A stretch of 64,000 nucleotides of DNA from Panopea generosa (Eukaryota > Mollusca > Bivalvia > Adapedonta > Hiatellidae): the NCBI GenBank assembly GCA_029582155.1, contig CM055906.1, positions 18,958,437 to 19,022,436 of the forward strand, given 5' to 3'. Positions 1 to 11,630 of the stretch are shown here, in pieces. A model generated the notes under the pieces. It did no database searches. It had not been told where the DNA came from and saw only the letters and a program-made list of their open reading frames with translations. The stretch's first letter is position 1. Every line of letters begins with the position of its first letter. A program made the translations under genes and the position numbers.

Positions 1-735
1 ACTGCTGTGTGACATACGATATACAAGGTATGCAACTGTATAGGTCTTCTGTGTGACGTGCCATATACAAGGTATTTAGCAGTATAGGTCTGCTGTATGA
101 CGTGCCACATAAAAGGTATGCAACGGTATATGTCTGCTGTTTGACGTGCCATATACAAGATATGAAAGATTATAGGTCTGCTGCGTGACGTTCCATATAC
201 AAGGTATGCAACAGTATAGGTCTGCTGTGTGACGTGCCACACACAAGGTATGCAGCAGTATATATTTGCAATGTGACGTGCCATATACAAGGTATGCAAC
301 ATTATAGGTCTGCTGCGTGACGTGCCATATACAAGTTATGCAACAGTATAGGTCTGCTGTGTGACGTGCCACACACAAGGTATGCAACAGTATAGGTCTG
401 CTGTGTGACGTGCCACACACAAGGTATGCAACATTATAGGTTTGCTGTGTGACGTGCAATAAACAAGGTATGCAACACTATAGGTCTGCTGTGTGACGTG
501 CCACATACAAGGTATGCAACAGTATATGTCTGCGGTGAGACGTGCCACATACAAGGTATGCAACAGTATAGGTCTGCTGTGTGTTCCACATTCAAGGTAT
601 GCAACAGTATAGGTCTGCTGTGTGACGTTCCACATACAATGTATGAAGCAGTATAGGTTTGCTGTGTGACGTGCCATATACAAGGTATGGAACAGTATAG
701 GTCAGCTGTGTGACGTGTAATATGCAAGGTATGTA
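1..735. repeat. 44-bp minisatellite array (left part, cut by window edge)
   Basis: About 16 to 17 head-to-tail copies of a 44-bp unit built around GTGACGTGCCACATACAAGG and GTATGCAACAGTATAGGTC. The spacing of successive GACGTGCC motifs is 44 bp. Units differ by scattered substitutions, and one near 583 is shortened. Because 44 is not a multiple of three, open frames on the minus strand cycle through all three frames; this explains the Cys/His/Thr-rich pseudo-proteins, which are not genes. The left boundary is outside the window. Confidence 0.9.
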
Positions 736-849
736 AAGCAATTACAACTTACTACATTGCAGGAGTGTAATAAATCCATGAGATATTTTTATGTAAAGCG
801 ACACGTAGTTAAATATTACTTCAGATTTATGGCTTGGTGAAGTATGTAT

Positions 850-1275
850 ATCTTCTCATACATAAAAACCTTAGTTAGTATATGACTTGTATGCATGGAT
901 CTAAGTAGATAAGTATTTACTCTGTCAAATATGTATGTATATTCAAGTATGTAGTACGTAGATAAGTAGATATGTATTTCACCTGTATGTATGTCCATGC
1001 ATGTTCATTTTGAAGTAGCCAGGTATTTCATTTGCATGTATGCTCAAGTATGTATGTGTGTATTTAAGTAGATAGATATTTCACTTGTATGTATGTTCAA
1101 GTATTAATGTATGTATTTAAGTAGATAGGTATTTCACTTTTATGTATGCTCAGGTATGAATTAATGTTAAAGTATGTAGTATGTATTTATGTAGATAGAT
1201 TTTTCACTTGTATGTATGTTTAAGTATTTATGTCTGTTCATGTCTGTAGTATGTATCTAGTAAGTAGATAGATAT
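850..1275. repeat. Degenerate 47-72 bp tandem repeats
   Basis: Irregularly spaced copies (near 967, 1021, 1068, 1121, 1192 and 1264) of a motif around GTAGATAGATATTTCACTTG, followed by TATGTATGTTCAAGTATG. Spacing varies between about 47 and 72 bp, so this is an old, degenerating tandem array. No gene is seen here. Confidence 0.7.
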
Positions 1276-1280
1276 TTCAT

Positions 1281-1292
1281 ATGCGTGTGCGT

Positions 1293-1327
<35 letters not shown>

Positions 1328-1387
1328 CAGACCCTCAATTTCGTTACATCTAGTGTGTGTTTGCAGACCCTCAATTTCGTTACATCT

Positions 1388-1440
<53 letters not shown>
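1281..1440. repeat. Compound GT microsatellite with an internal duplicated segment
   Basis: Two (GT)n tracts (about 1281-1327 and 1390-1440) flank two copies of a segment beginning GCAGACCCTCAATTTCG and ending TTACATCT. A run of ten or more G follows near 1457. The 79-aa frame across it is a simple-repeat artefact. Confidence 0.9.
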
Positions 1441-1441
<1 letters not shown>

Positions 1442-1499
1442 TTCTCTCTTTTATCTGGGGGGGGGGGTAGGGGGTGAGGATTTGGGAGAGGTTCACATG

Positions 1500-2880
1500 T
1501 TTAAAGACTGTCTAAAATAACGTTTCAAAAACGATTTGTTTTACATATTCACGAACACCTTCTATTAAACTTTTTGAAGAACTTAGATGGTTATCATTTC
1601 CGGACTTAATAAAATATTATGGATGCATGTATGGTGTATACATTGTTGTATTTAAAGCAATAAATAATTTAGTACATTCATACATATGAAACCTTATTAA
1701 GATAATCATTAAAACTCGCTATAATCTACGCTCCATTTTAAACAGGGACAAAGACAAAAACTAAACTTCTCAAATATGCATTTTCTTATTCTGTTATGGT
1801 GTCTGGAACAATATATGTTCACCAATCAGAAAACTGATAAACGTTGCTACTTTTTGATATGTGTACAAAGCATTTCTGATTACTAAAACATATTTTGCAT
1901 GAAATACTTTTTCATTGTTAGCTTTTTGTATTGATTTTAGCAGGTATCTAAATAAAGATAATATACAAAATTCCGATCGCCCATTATAAATGTTAATGCT
2001 GGCAGTAACAGTTAAACTACTGTATTTCCCAAGGTTGTTGAATTTCTTTAATAGTGGTCTTTAATGAAACTTAAATGCCTCTCTGTCAATTAATATTGTT
2101 TATATTACAACATTCAGAGTTTCATTAAATTACTTTAAACTATTTAGCATATAAATAGCACAATTACAATTGCAACCTCACATACACATTTCCTTGTTTG
2201 TAAATGGTAATCTAATAGACACTCAAAGTGAATCGCTTATAGATTACCTTATCGCCCGTTTTGCACTTTGACAACAGTGTGTTGCTCTTTAATCATGTGC
2301 AGTCAACAAGTAATTCCCTAGGTTATAAACTGACACTTCAGTTCCGTTGGTATATATAAAGCCATTACATTATGTCAAAAACTGCTCCCATATTAGTTTT
2401 TGCTCATAAGCTTTGATTCTTGTTTACATAACGTGTAGTTTTGTAACAGCAGCATGTTGCATTTTATTGTTAGAAAAATGTAGACACGAATTTATATTAA
2501 GAACAGATAAACGTTTTAAATAATTATCTCAGTACTTGCAATAAATATTAATGTTCAACTTTCGGTTGAGATATAATTTTAATGCTAAACTATGATATTA
2601 CTATCTTTTATAATGTCACTGGTATGCTATGCTATGACGAGGATGCTTGCGTGATAATTGGTCTCCCTTTGTTATTGTATTTTGTTTTTCATTTGCCACT
2701 GTATGAATATTGCAAATGTTGCATTATCTGTTCTGGGTAACTGTCAAATCTAACACTGTTGGAAAGTGTGGCTTAGCGCCATTTTATAATGTATGAAATA
2801 AAATATGTTTTATCTGAATGAACAACAAAGGTTATTATTTAAATCAAGTAAACTAGTTTATATATATATATTATCATTGT
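1500..2880. other. AT-rich intergenic stretch, nothing recognised
   Basis: No long open frame, tRNA-like fold or clear repeat family seen on either strand, apart from a short TA run near 2863. Confidence 0.5.
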
Positions 2881-2894
2881 GGCCAAATAAAACA

Positions 2895-3076
2895 GTTGAC
2901 GTGCATGATCCAGTGGTAGAGCATTAAAAATAGCATCGGGGGTCGGGTGTTCGATGCAACGCCACAACATCTACATATTCCCAATACTGGATCTACCCAC
3001 AAAGACTTCGAGCATGGTTTGTCTAAGTTGTTATAATTTGTTTCACAACCGATGTAAAATAAATAAGTTTAAAACA
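2895..3076 (+). mobile_element. tRNA-derived SINE, family A
   Basis: The head contains an A-box-like CAGTGGTAGAGC and a B-box-like GGTGTTCGATGC. The body matches the shared 3' part of family A (CTTCGAGC, then TTTGTCTAAGTTG) and ends in the family tail GTAAAATAAATAAGTTTA. Related copies lie at 17021, 17299, 24591 and 60451. It is too diverged to be a functional tRNA gene. Confidence 0.75.
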
Positions 3077-3079
3077 ATT

Positions 3080-4270
3080 ACAAAATGAAACAAAATGTCA
3101 TAATGACTTGTACACCCCGTTATGGTAAGGACAACAGGTCACTTAAATAGTTACAGCAGATTTCTATTTCACGAAATTTACATACATCATAAAAAAAGTG
3201 TTTGACGGGAGGCAATTAAAACATATCGACATATATCAAATATTATTTCAAAATTTACAGTTTGAAATGTGTTTTCATCCAATGTTTAAACACTGTGAGC
3301 TATAGTACGTTGTCTGAAATTTGAGTGTAAACTCTCATTGCTATCCTGAATACATATAAAATAACTTGTTTTTTGTCAAGAAGAATATAGACAATTATAT
3401 ATTAATGGCAGACTGCCTATACGTATTTGTTGTTGACATTAGGCTGTCGATCTCCATTAGGTCCAATACATATACTTTAATAGTAATATGCTGTTATATA
3501 CCAAATAGGAGAGGAGAAATCGTTAAAATGATACATTCACCACAACAGCACACGCACACATACGCATGCATGCTTGCAAGTGCGCAAGTAGGCAGTCACG
3601 CAAACACCAACACGCAAACAATATGATTTGTAGCTTGCTAAAATGCTCAACATATGCACCATGTACGGTTATTTCAAATACAATTACCTTGCATAATTGA
3701 TAAAAATACGTTATGACAAAATTCTACGAACTTTCTGATCGCCCCTCCTATATACATATATAACAACAGCCATTATACGTACAATATCACCATACAGATA
3801 AAGTGAGACTGACAGTCACACCCTTGGATCGGTTACTAGCCAGTTAGCCGCTTAAATCCACCTTCTCGCGATATAAATAATGTCTTCGCTAAAAAGTCTA
3901 TATTCAAAATTCACATTAGATCAGCTTAACGCAACTGTTATATCGTAATGTAATATAATGTTGTAAAAATGAACTGTAATTATTTGAAATGACAAAATGT
4001 TATAAAACGTACATGTAATTTTTCTAAAACCATGCCTGTAAACCTCTTATTTACTGCTATTTAAAACACACACAAAATAAATAACATTGATCGAAAAACG
4101 AGCGGTTCGCTTGTTTATAGGGTACTTGTTCATAAATAGCCACGATTTGAATATACTTCATTCAAGTTACTTAATTAGTTATTTCTCACTTGTGATCAGT
4201 AATTATGAGTTAATATAAAATATTTATTGCCTCTTTTTTACCAAAATATGCTTCTTAAAGCGCTTATTAT
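3080..4270. other. AT-rich intergenic stretch
   Basis: No convincing gene. The 86-aa frame at 3366-3626 ends in a CA-rich low-complexity tract and has no recognisable domain. The last 80 bases before 4349 are GC-richer and may be the 5' untranslated part of the following LINE. Confidence 0.4.
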
Positions 4271-4348
4271 TATTTTCCTAAATACGCTTCGATTAGGACG
4301 TTTTGGACTACCGCGAGAGAGTTGGGGGTAGCAAGTGGAGCAATGTAA

Positions 4349-6867
4349 ATGTCATGTAATTTTGTGTTTGAAGATCACATTTGTGTTGGTGTCGGATATG
4401 TTTTTAATTTGTCTTTCAACAATTACATGACCAGTTTGAAAACGTACTCTGACGCCAACACTCTGTCGATCTGCATTAAATATAAGTTTGCAGCGTTGTT
4501 CCAACTATTAACGTTAATGTCAATGTATCAATGTCCATTGTGTCTTATATCGTTGCTAATTAATATACACTGGAATTTACAATATCCTTCTGCGATTGTA
4601 CACCCATACAGACACTTACTTAAAGGTAAAACATACACAGAAAATGTAGACTTGACTAAATACATTGCATCTATGATATTTGCGATCACTTTCCTAACTT
4701 GGCAATCGGTCATATTGTTGTTATCAGGAGATGTACACCCAAACCAAGGCCCCATTGAACTACTTACATCTGATACAAGCTCTGTCAGTAGTACTCAATC
4801 CAACTTATCTCATTGTAATTTCAAAGTTCTAGATTTTTCGAATAATGTGTCGTTAGTACACTACAACGTTCATAGTATAAAGCACAAATTGGACATCATC
4901 TACTCCGAACTATATGATTTTGATATACTTACTTTTACTGAAACATGGCTCGATGATTCTGTTCCAACTGATGATATGGTGCTTCCTTCTTTTAACAAAC
5001 CAGAAAGAAAAGATAGCATTGGAGACAACCACGGAAGGGTCATGTTTTTCATCAAAGACTCAATACATTACAAACGTAGACACGATCTTGAAATCAACCC
5101 AATTCAATGTATATGGGTCGATATATTACTCAATAACAAACGTTTACTATTAGGAGTATTCTACAGACCTCCTAGCTCTAACTCTGTTTACACCAATATA
5201 ATAGAGGATTCTATTAACCTTACAGTCGATACTGGTATTAAAGATATTATAATCACTGGTGACTTAAACTTTAATATGCTAAGTAATACTTCATCTCGTA
5301 AAATAGACAATATATGTCAACAGTTAGGTATATACAAGACTATTTCCGAGCCAACTCATTATACTGAGAACTCCAAATCTTTGATTGATATTTTACATTT
5401 AAGCAACAAAAACAGTTTGAAAACATGTGGGGTAGCAGAACCTTTTTTAAATCAAGATATTATATTTCACTGTCCAATATTTGGTGATTTTAAATTTAAT
5501 AAATCGAACTTATTTACTTTTTTAAGACAAGTCTTGAAATATGAACGTGGCGATGATGCTTCATTCAAGAATGAAATTAACAAAAAAACTGGAATGAAGT
5601 TATCAATGACGACAAATGTGTATGCTAGCAACTTATCTGCAAAATTAAAGGAAATTTCTTACAAATATATTCCAAATAAAACTGTTGTAATTAAACCACA
5701 TGAACCGAAATGGATTACTAGTGAAATAAAGCGCAGTATAAGAGGTAGAAAAAGATTATACAAAAAAGCCAAGAGATTCAATACAATTTATAGCTGGAAC
5801 AGGTTTAAAAAAATATAGAAATGACGTTATCAAGCTTATACGCGAAACTAAAAAGTTATACTACGAAAATTTAGCTTCTAAACTAAATTCACCGTCTCTT
5901 TTGCCAAAGGACTGGTGGAAAACATTAAAATCATTTATCAATTCAAATGATAAACAGACTGTCACACAACTAAACGATAATGGAAAAATTGTCTCTGACA
6001 ACAATACCAAAGCAAACATATTAAATATTTTTTTCAAGGAACAGACAGTTCTTAATAATGACAATATTTTACCATCAATCATATTACCAAGTGATAACAA
6101 TGATATCATATCAATTATTAGACTATCGCCTAATGATGTAAGTAGTATCTTAAAAACACTGCCAAAGCCTCAGGTCCCGATGATATCAACAGTTACGTCT
6201 TGCGTGAAATATCTAACGAATTATCGACGCCTTTATGCAACTTATTTAACGTTTGTTTGACCAAAAGTGTAATCCCAAAAGTCTGAAAAGAAGCATTTGT
6301 ATGCACTGTTTATAAAAAGGGAGACCCTTCATCGGTTAATAACTATAGACCTAAATCACTGTTAAGCGTAATTGGCAAAGTGTTTGAAAGACTTATTTTT
6401 AAACACATGTATAATTTCTTTCGTGATACCAATTTGATTTCGTCATTTCAATCTGATTTTGTTCCTGGTGATTCAACAATTAACCAGTTAACTTATCTGT
6501 ACAATATGTTCAGTAAAGCTATTGATGACGGTAAAGAAGTTCGCGTTATATTTTAAGACATAAGCAAAGTTTTTATAGAGTTTGGCACAGAGGTCTAATA
6601 GTCAAGTTAAAAGCAGCAGGAATGTCAAATCAGCTTATAAATTTTCTAAATGAATACCTACAAGATAGGCAACAATGTGTTGTTTTGCCTGGTACCAAAT
6701 CTGATTGGACATTAATCAAGGCCGTAGTGCCTCAGGGGTAAATTTTAGGTCCGCTTCTATTTATAATCTATATTAATGACATAGTATCTGATATCGCATC
6801 TAACATTCGTCTTTTTGCAGACGATACAAGCCTGTACTTTATAATCGATCACAATAACAATATAAAC

Positions 6868-6871
<4 letters not shown>
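4349..6871 (+). pseudogene. Decayed non-LTR retrotransposon (LINE) ORF: endonuclease plus reverse transcriptase
   Basis: Seen: a 489-aa open frame (4349-5818) with a degenerate 2A-like stretch SGDVHPNQGP at residues 126-135. An apurinic-type endonuclease domain follows, with NVHSIKHKLD, TETWLDD (putative catalytic Glu), GVFYRPP, TGDLNFN and SLIDIL. The closing SDH motif is degraded to IFH. After a frameshift near 5810 the frame continues into a reverse transcriptase with GPDDIN, NNYRP, FQSDF, LGPLLF, YINDI and FADDTSL. It is inactive: frameshifts near 5810, 6166 and 6570 and in-frame stops at 6284, 6554 and 6739. It ends abruptly at a (TA)n tract at 6872-6904, so the thumb and 3' end are missing. 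Family knowledge: an EN-RT ORF2 with an N-terminal 2A-like motif suits CR1/L2-type LINEs of marine invertebrates. The clade assignment is tentative. Confidence 0.9.

Positions 6872-6904
<33 letters not shown>
6872..6904. repeat. (TA)n microsatellite at the LINE breakpoint
   Basis: An uninterrupted TA dinucleotide run directly after the FADD-motif region of the LINE. It marks where the retrotransposon is truncated. Confidence 0.95.
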
Positions 6905-6907
<3 letters not shown>

Positions 6908-7059
6908 TATATAATGCTGAAGTTCTATAGTTTTATGTGACACAAATAAATACAAGATCAGATAATTCAAAGAAAAGTTATAAATACGGACTGCTGAAAT
7001 GTGACTCTTTTGGGTGTTTAAGCTAGGAGTAGAAATGCTCCTTTTTACTACTTCACGAA

Positions 7060-10000
7060 GCTAGATGCAGTCCCAGCTGACAGCGCTTCGATCTGCTTTT
7101 GTTGGATGCAGTCCCAGCTGACAGCGCTTTGATCTGTTTTTGTTGGATGCAGTTCCAGCGGACAGCGCCTCGATCTGTTTATTTTTTTATGCATTCCAAG
7201 CTGACAGCGCCACGATCTGTTTTTATTGGATGCTGTCCCAGCTGACAGCGCTTCGATCTGTTTTTGTTGGATGCAGTCCCAGCTGACAGCGCCTCGATCT
7301 ATTTTTGTTGGATGCAGTCCCAGCTGACAGCGCCTCGATCTGTTTTTGTTGGATGCAGTCCCAGCTGAGAGCGCCTCGATCTTGTTTTGTTGGATGCAGT
7401 CCCAGCCGACGGCGCTTCGATCTGTTGGATGCAGTCCCAGCTGACGGCGCCTCGATCTGTTTTTGTTGGATGCAGTTCAACTGACAGCGCTTCGATCTGA
7501 TTTTGTTGGATGCAGTCCCAGCTGACAGCGCTTCGATCTGTTTTTGTTGGATGCAGTGCCAGCCGATGGCGCCTCGATCTGTTTTGTTGGCTGCAGTCCC
7601 AGCTGACGGCGCCTCGATCTGTTTTTGTTGGATGCAGTCCCAGCTAACGGCGCCTCAATCTGTTTGTGTTGGATGCAGTCCCAGATGACAGCGCCTCGAT
7701 TTGTTTTTGTTGGATGCAGTCCCAGCTGACAGCGCCTCGATCTGTTTTTGTTGGATGCAGTCCTAGCTGACAGCGCCTCGATCTGTTTCTGTTGGATGCA
7801 GTCCCAGCTGACAGCGCCTCGATCTGTTTTTATTGAATGCAGTCCCAGCTGACAGCGCCTCGATCTGTTTTTGTTGGATGCAATTCCAGCTGACAGCGCC
7901 TCGATCTGGGTTTTTTTATGCAGTCCCAGCTGACAGCGCCTCGATCTGTTTTTGTTGGATGCAGTCCCAGCTGACAGCATCTCGATCTGTTTTTGTTGAA
8001 TGCAGTGCCAGCTGACAGCGCCTCGATCTGTTTTTGTTGGATGCAGTCCCAGCTGACAGCGCTTCGATCTGTTTTTGTTGGATGCAGTCCCAGGTAACAG
8101 CGTCTCGATCTGTTTTGATTAGATGCAGTCCCAGCTAACAGCGCCTCGATCTGTTTTTGTTGGATGCGATCCCAGCTGTCAGCGCTTCGATCTATTTTTG
8201 TTGGATGCAGTCCCAGCTGACAGCGCCTTGATCTGTATTTGTTGGATGCAGTCCCAGCTGACGGCGCCTCGATCTGTTTTTGTTGGATGCAGTCCCAGCT
8301 GACTGCGCCTTGATCTGTATGTGTTGGATGAAGTCCCAGCTGACGGCGCCTCGATCTGTTTTTGTTAGATGTAGGCCCAGCTGACGGCGCCTCAATCTGT
8401 TTGTGTTGGATGCTGTCCCAGATGACAGCACCTCGATCTGTTTTTGTTGGATGCAATTCCAGCTGACAGCGCCTTGATCTGGGTTTTTTTTATGCAGTCC
8501 CAGCTGACAGCGCCTCGATCTGTTTTTGTTGGATGCAGTCCCAGCTGACAGCATCTCGATCTGTTTTTGTTGAATGCAGTGCCAGCTGACAGTGCTTCGA
8601 TCTGTTTTTGTTGGATGCAGTCCCAGCTGACAGCGCTTCGATCTGTTTTTGTTGGATGCAGTCCCAGCTGACTGCGCCTTGATCTGTATGTGTTGGCTGC
8701 AGTCCCAGCTGACGGCACCTCGATCTGTTTTTGTTAGATGTAGGCCCAGCTGACGGCGCCTCAATCTGTTTGTGTTGGATGCTGTCCCAGATGACAGCAC
8801 CTCGATCTGTTTTTGTTGGATGCAATTCCAGCTGACAGCGCCTTGATCTGGGTTTTTTTTATGCAGTCCCAGCTGACAGTGCCTCGATCTGTTTTTGTTG
8901 GATGCAGTCCCAGCTGACAGCATCTCGATCTGTTTTTGTTGAATGCAGTGCCAGCTGACAGCGCTTCGATCTGTTTTTGTTGGATGCAGTCCTAGCTGAC
9001 AGCGCTTCGATCTGTTTTTGTTGGATGCAGTCCCAGGTAACAGCGTCTCGATCTGTTTTGATTAGATGCAGTCCCAGCTAACAGCGCCTCGATCTGTTTA
9101 TGTTGGATGCGGTCCCAGCTGTCAGCGCTTCGATCTATTTTTGTTGGATGCAGTCCCAGCTGACAGCGCCTTGATCTTTATTTGTTGGATGCAGTCCCAG
9201 CTGACGGCGCCTCGATCTGTTTTTGTTGGATGCAGTCCCAGCTGACTGCGCCTTGATCTGTATGTGTTGGATGAAGTCCCAGCTGACGGCACCTCGATCT
9301 GTTTTTGTTAGATGTAGGCCCAGCTGACGGCGCCTCAATCTGTTTTTATTGGATGCTGTCCCAGATGACAGCACCTCGATCTGTTTTTGTTGGAATTGGT
9401 TCCAGCTGACAGCGCTTCGATCTGTTTTTGTTGGAATTGGTCCCAGCTGACAGCGCCTCGATCTGTTTTTGTTGGATGCAGTCCCAGCTGACAGCGCCTC
9501 GATCTGTTTTTGTTGGATGCAGTCCCAACTGACAGCGCCTCGATCTTGTTTTGTTGGATGCAGTCCCAGCCGACGGCGCTTCGATCTGTTGGATGCAGTC
9601 CCAGCTGTCGGCACCTCGATCTGTTTTTGTTGGATGCAGTTCAAGCTGACAGCGCTTCGATCTGATTTTGTTGGATGCAGTCCCAGCTGACAGCGCTTCG
9701 ATCTGTTTTTGTTGGATGCAGTGCCAGCCGATGGCGCCTCGATCTGTTTTGTTGGCTGCAGTCCCAGCTGACGGCGCCTCGATCTGTTTTTGTTGGATGC
9801 AGTCCCAGCTAACGGCGCCTCAATCTGTTTGTGTTAGATGCAGTCCCAGATGACAGCGCCTCGATTTGTTTTTGTTTGATGCAGTCCCAGCTGACAGCGC
9901 CTCGATCTGTTTTTGTTGGATGCAGTCCTAGCTGACAGCGCCTCGATCTGTTTCTGTTGGATGCTGTCCCAGCTGACAGCGCCTCGATCTGTTTTTATTA

Positions 10001-10662
10001 TATGCAGTCCCAGCTGACGGCGCCTCGATCTGTTTTTGTTGGATGCAGTCCCAGCTAACGGCGCCTCAATCTGTTTGTGTTGGATGCTGTCCCAGATGAC
10101 AGCGCCTCGATTTGTTTTTGTTGGATGCAGTCCATGCTGACAGCGCCTCGAGCTGTTTTTGTTGGATGCAGTCCCAGCTGACGGCGCCTCGATCTGTTTT
10201 TGTTGGATGCAGTCCCAGCTGACAGCGCCTCGATCTGTTTTTGTTGGATGCAGTGCCAGCTTACAGCGCCTCGATCTGTTTTTGTTGGATGCAGTCCCAG
10301 CTGACAGCGCCTCGATCTGTTTTTGTTGGATGCAGTCCCAGCTTTCAGCGCCTCGAGCTGTTTTTGTTGGATGCAGTCCCAGCTTACAGCGCCTCGAGCT
10401 GTTTTTGTTGGATGCAGTCCCAGCTGACGGCGCCTCGATCTGTTTTTGTTGGATGCAGTCCCAGCTTACAGCGCCTCGAGCTGTTTTTGTTGGATGCAGT
10501 CCCAGCTTACAGCTCCTCGATCTGTTTTTGTTGGATGCAGTCCCAGCTTACAGCGCCTCGAGCTGTTTTTGTTGGATGCAGTCCCAGCTTACAGCGCCTC
10601 GAGCTGTTTTTGTTGGATGCAGTCCCAGCTTACAGCGCCTCGAGCTGTTTTTGTTGGATGAA
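7060..10662. repeat. 41-bp minisatellite, about 88 copies, with higher-order repeats
   Basis: The unit reads roughly GATGCAGTCCCAGCTGACAG, then CGCCTCGATCTGTTTTTGTTG; successive GTTGG motifs are 41 bp apart (7101, 7142 and so on). Higher-order structure is visible. A block starting near 7495 (GATCTGATTTTG, then the CCGATGGCG variant) recurs near 9658. A block with AGATGTAGGCCC, then GATGCTGTCCCAGATG recurs near 8367, 8737 and 9310. The rare GGGTTTTTTTATGCAG variant appears near 7908, 8474 and 8848. From about 10320 to 10660 most copies share the CTTACA and GAGCTG variants, a locally homogenised edge. Open frames on both strands are products of a 123-bp (3 x 41) cycle and are not genes. Confidence 0.95.
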
Positions 10663-10670
10663 TGGGGTTT

Positions 10671-11620
10671 AGCATATTTTCCAGCACATTGCAGGTTACA
10701 GAACATTTTTATATCATATCTAGTTTTATTGTTAGAAGAAGACGTGAATGTGCCCAGAACCACCGTCCTGCTATGAGTAACTGGTCATTCGAATGTTGCG
10801 TCTTCTTTGAGATAAGTATTGTGATGGTGTGTACAAGAGCAATAATGAATACTATAAGGTTACTATACAGTTCACTGTACAATATGGATTTACACAGACT
10901 AATACAGTTTTTAAACCATAACATTGACGAGTACAATAAAACTACACATATTAAGTGAACTGTATAATTCACCTCGTGTTATTTTCATATGAAACACAAT
11001 AACAAATTAAAATTAACAACAATAAAAGTATTACAAAATATTTTTTAATTAAAAAAACAAAAGTACCTTGAATACATAACATGTAGTTGATGTTTATCAC
11101 ATTTTTGATAAATTTAAGTTGGCTGTTTTAGATATATATATCAATGTTGATATGATTCCCTTACCACAGATATTTATTTTTTAAAAATACATTAATATAT
11201 TTCTAATTATATCTTTTGGAATAATTCATACTTCAATTTCTTATATATATGATTATGATGACTGGTGTTTTAAACGACAAAATAATGTCCATTAGAGAGC
11301 TTAGGTGATTTCTCTTATTTCTTATACTCGTATCTGAGATATGTTAGAGTAACCGTTCCTAAACGTCCAATACGAAATTGTTATCGATTTTTGGGACGGT
11401 TCAACACGAAAAATAAATCTGGATTACTTTTTTTAAGCATCCAACAACGAGTTCCTATGTACAGTCATGTGGTACAACTGCTCGAAGTTCATTTGAATAG
11501 CTTCTTTAGGTGGATAACAAAATATAATATCAACACTGTTTACAACACTGTATACAACACTGGGAGATAAACTTGCAATAATAAGATATGGATTTGTAAT
11601 GTAATATTCAGGAAATGGTT
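10671..11620. other. AT-rich intergenic stretch
   Basis: Frames of 87-98 aa overlap on both strands at 10662-10972, but neither shows a domain or clear coding bias. The rest is AT-rich. The sequence GTTCACTGTACAATATGG near 10869 has a partner AAGTGAACTGTATAATTC near 10954 that could pair as an imperfect inverted repeat. Confidence 0.4.
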
Positions 11621-11630
11621 AAACGTTATT

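Noticed and set aside
76..727. Overlapping minus-strand frames of 97-127 aa rich in Cys, His and Thr
   Set aside because: They are the 44-bp minisatellite read in cycling frames, with no start context or conserved end.
1..735. CRISPR-like array
   Set aside because: The 44-bp units are contiguous with no unique spacers, and the context is eukaryotic.
7223..9690. Many long frames on both strands (up to 243 aa) with NKNRSRRCQLGLH-like repeats
   Set aside because: The 41-bp array gives open frames in all phases on both strands; the frame changes with every indel.
10159..10776. 205-aa plus-strand frame of LFLLDAVPA-type repeats
   Set aside because: End of the 41-bp array running into unique sequence; no domain beyond the repeat.
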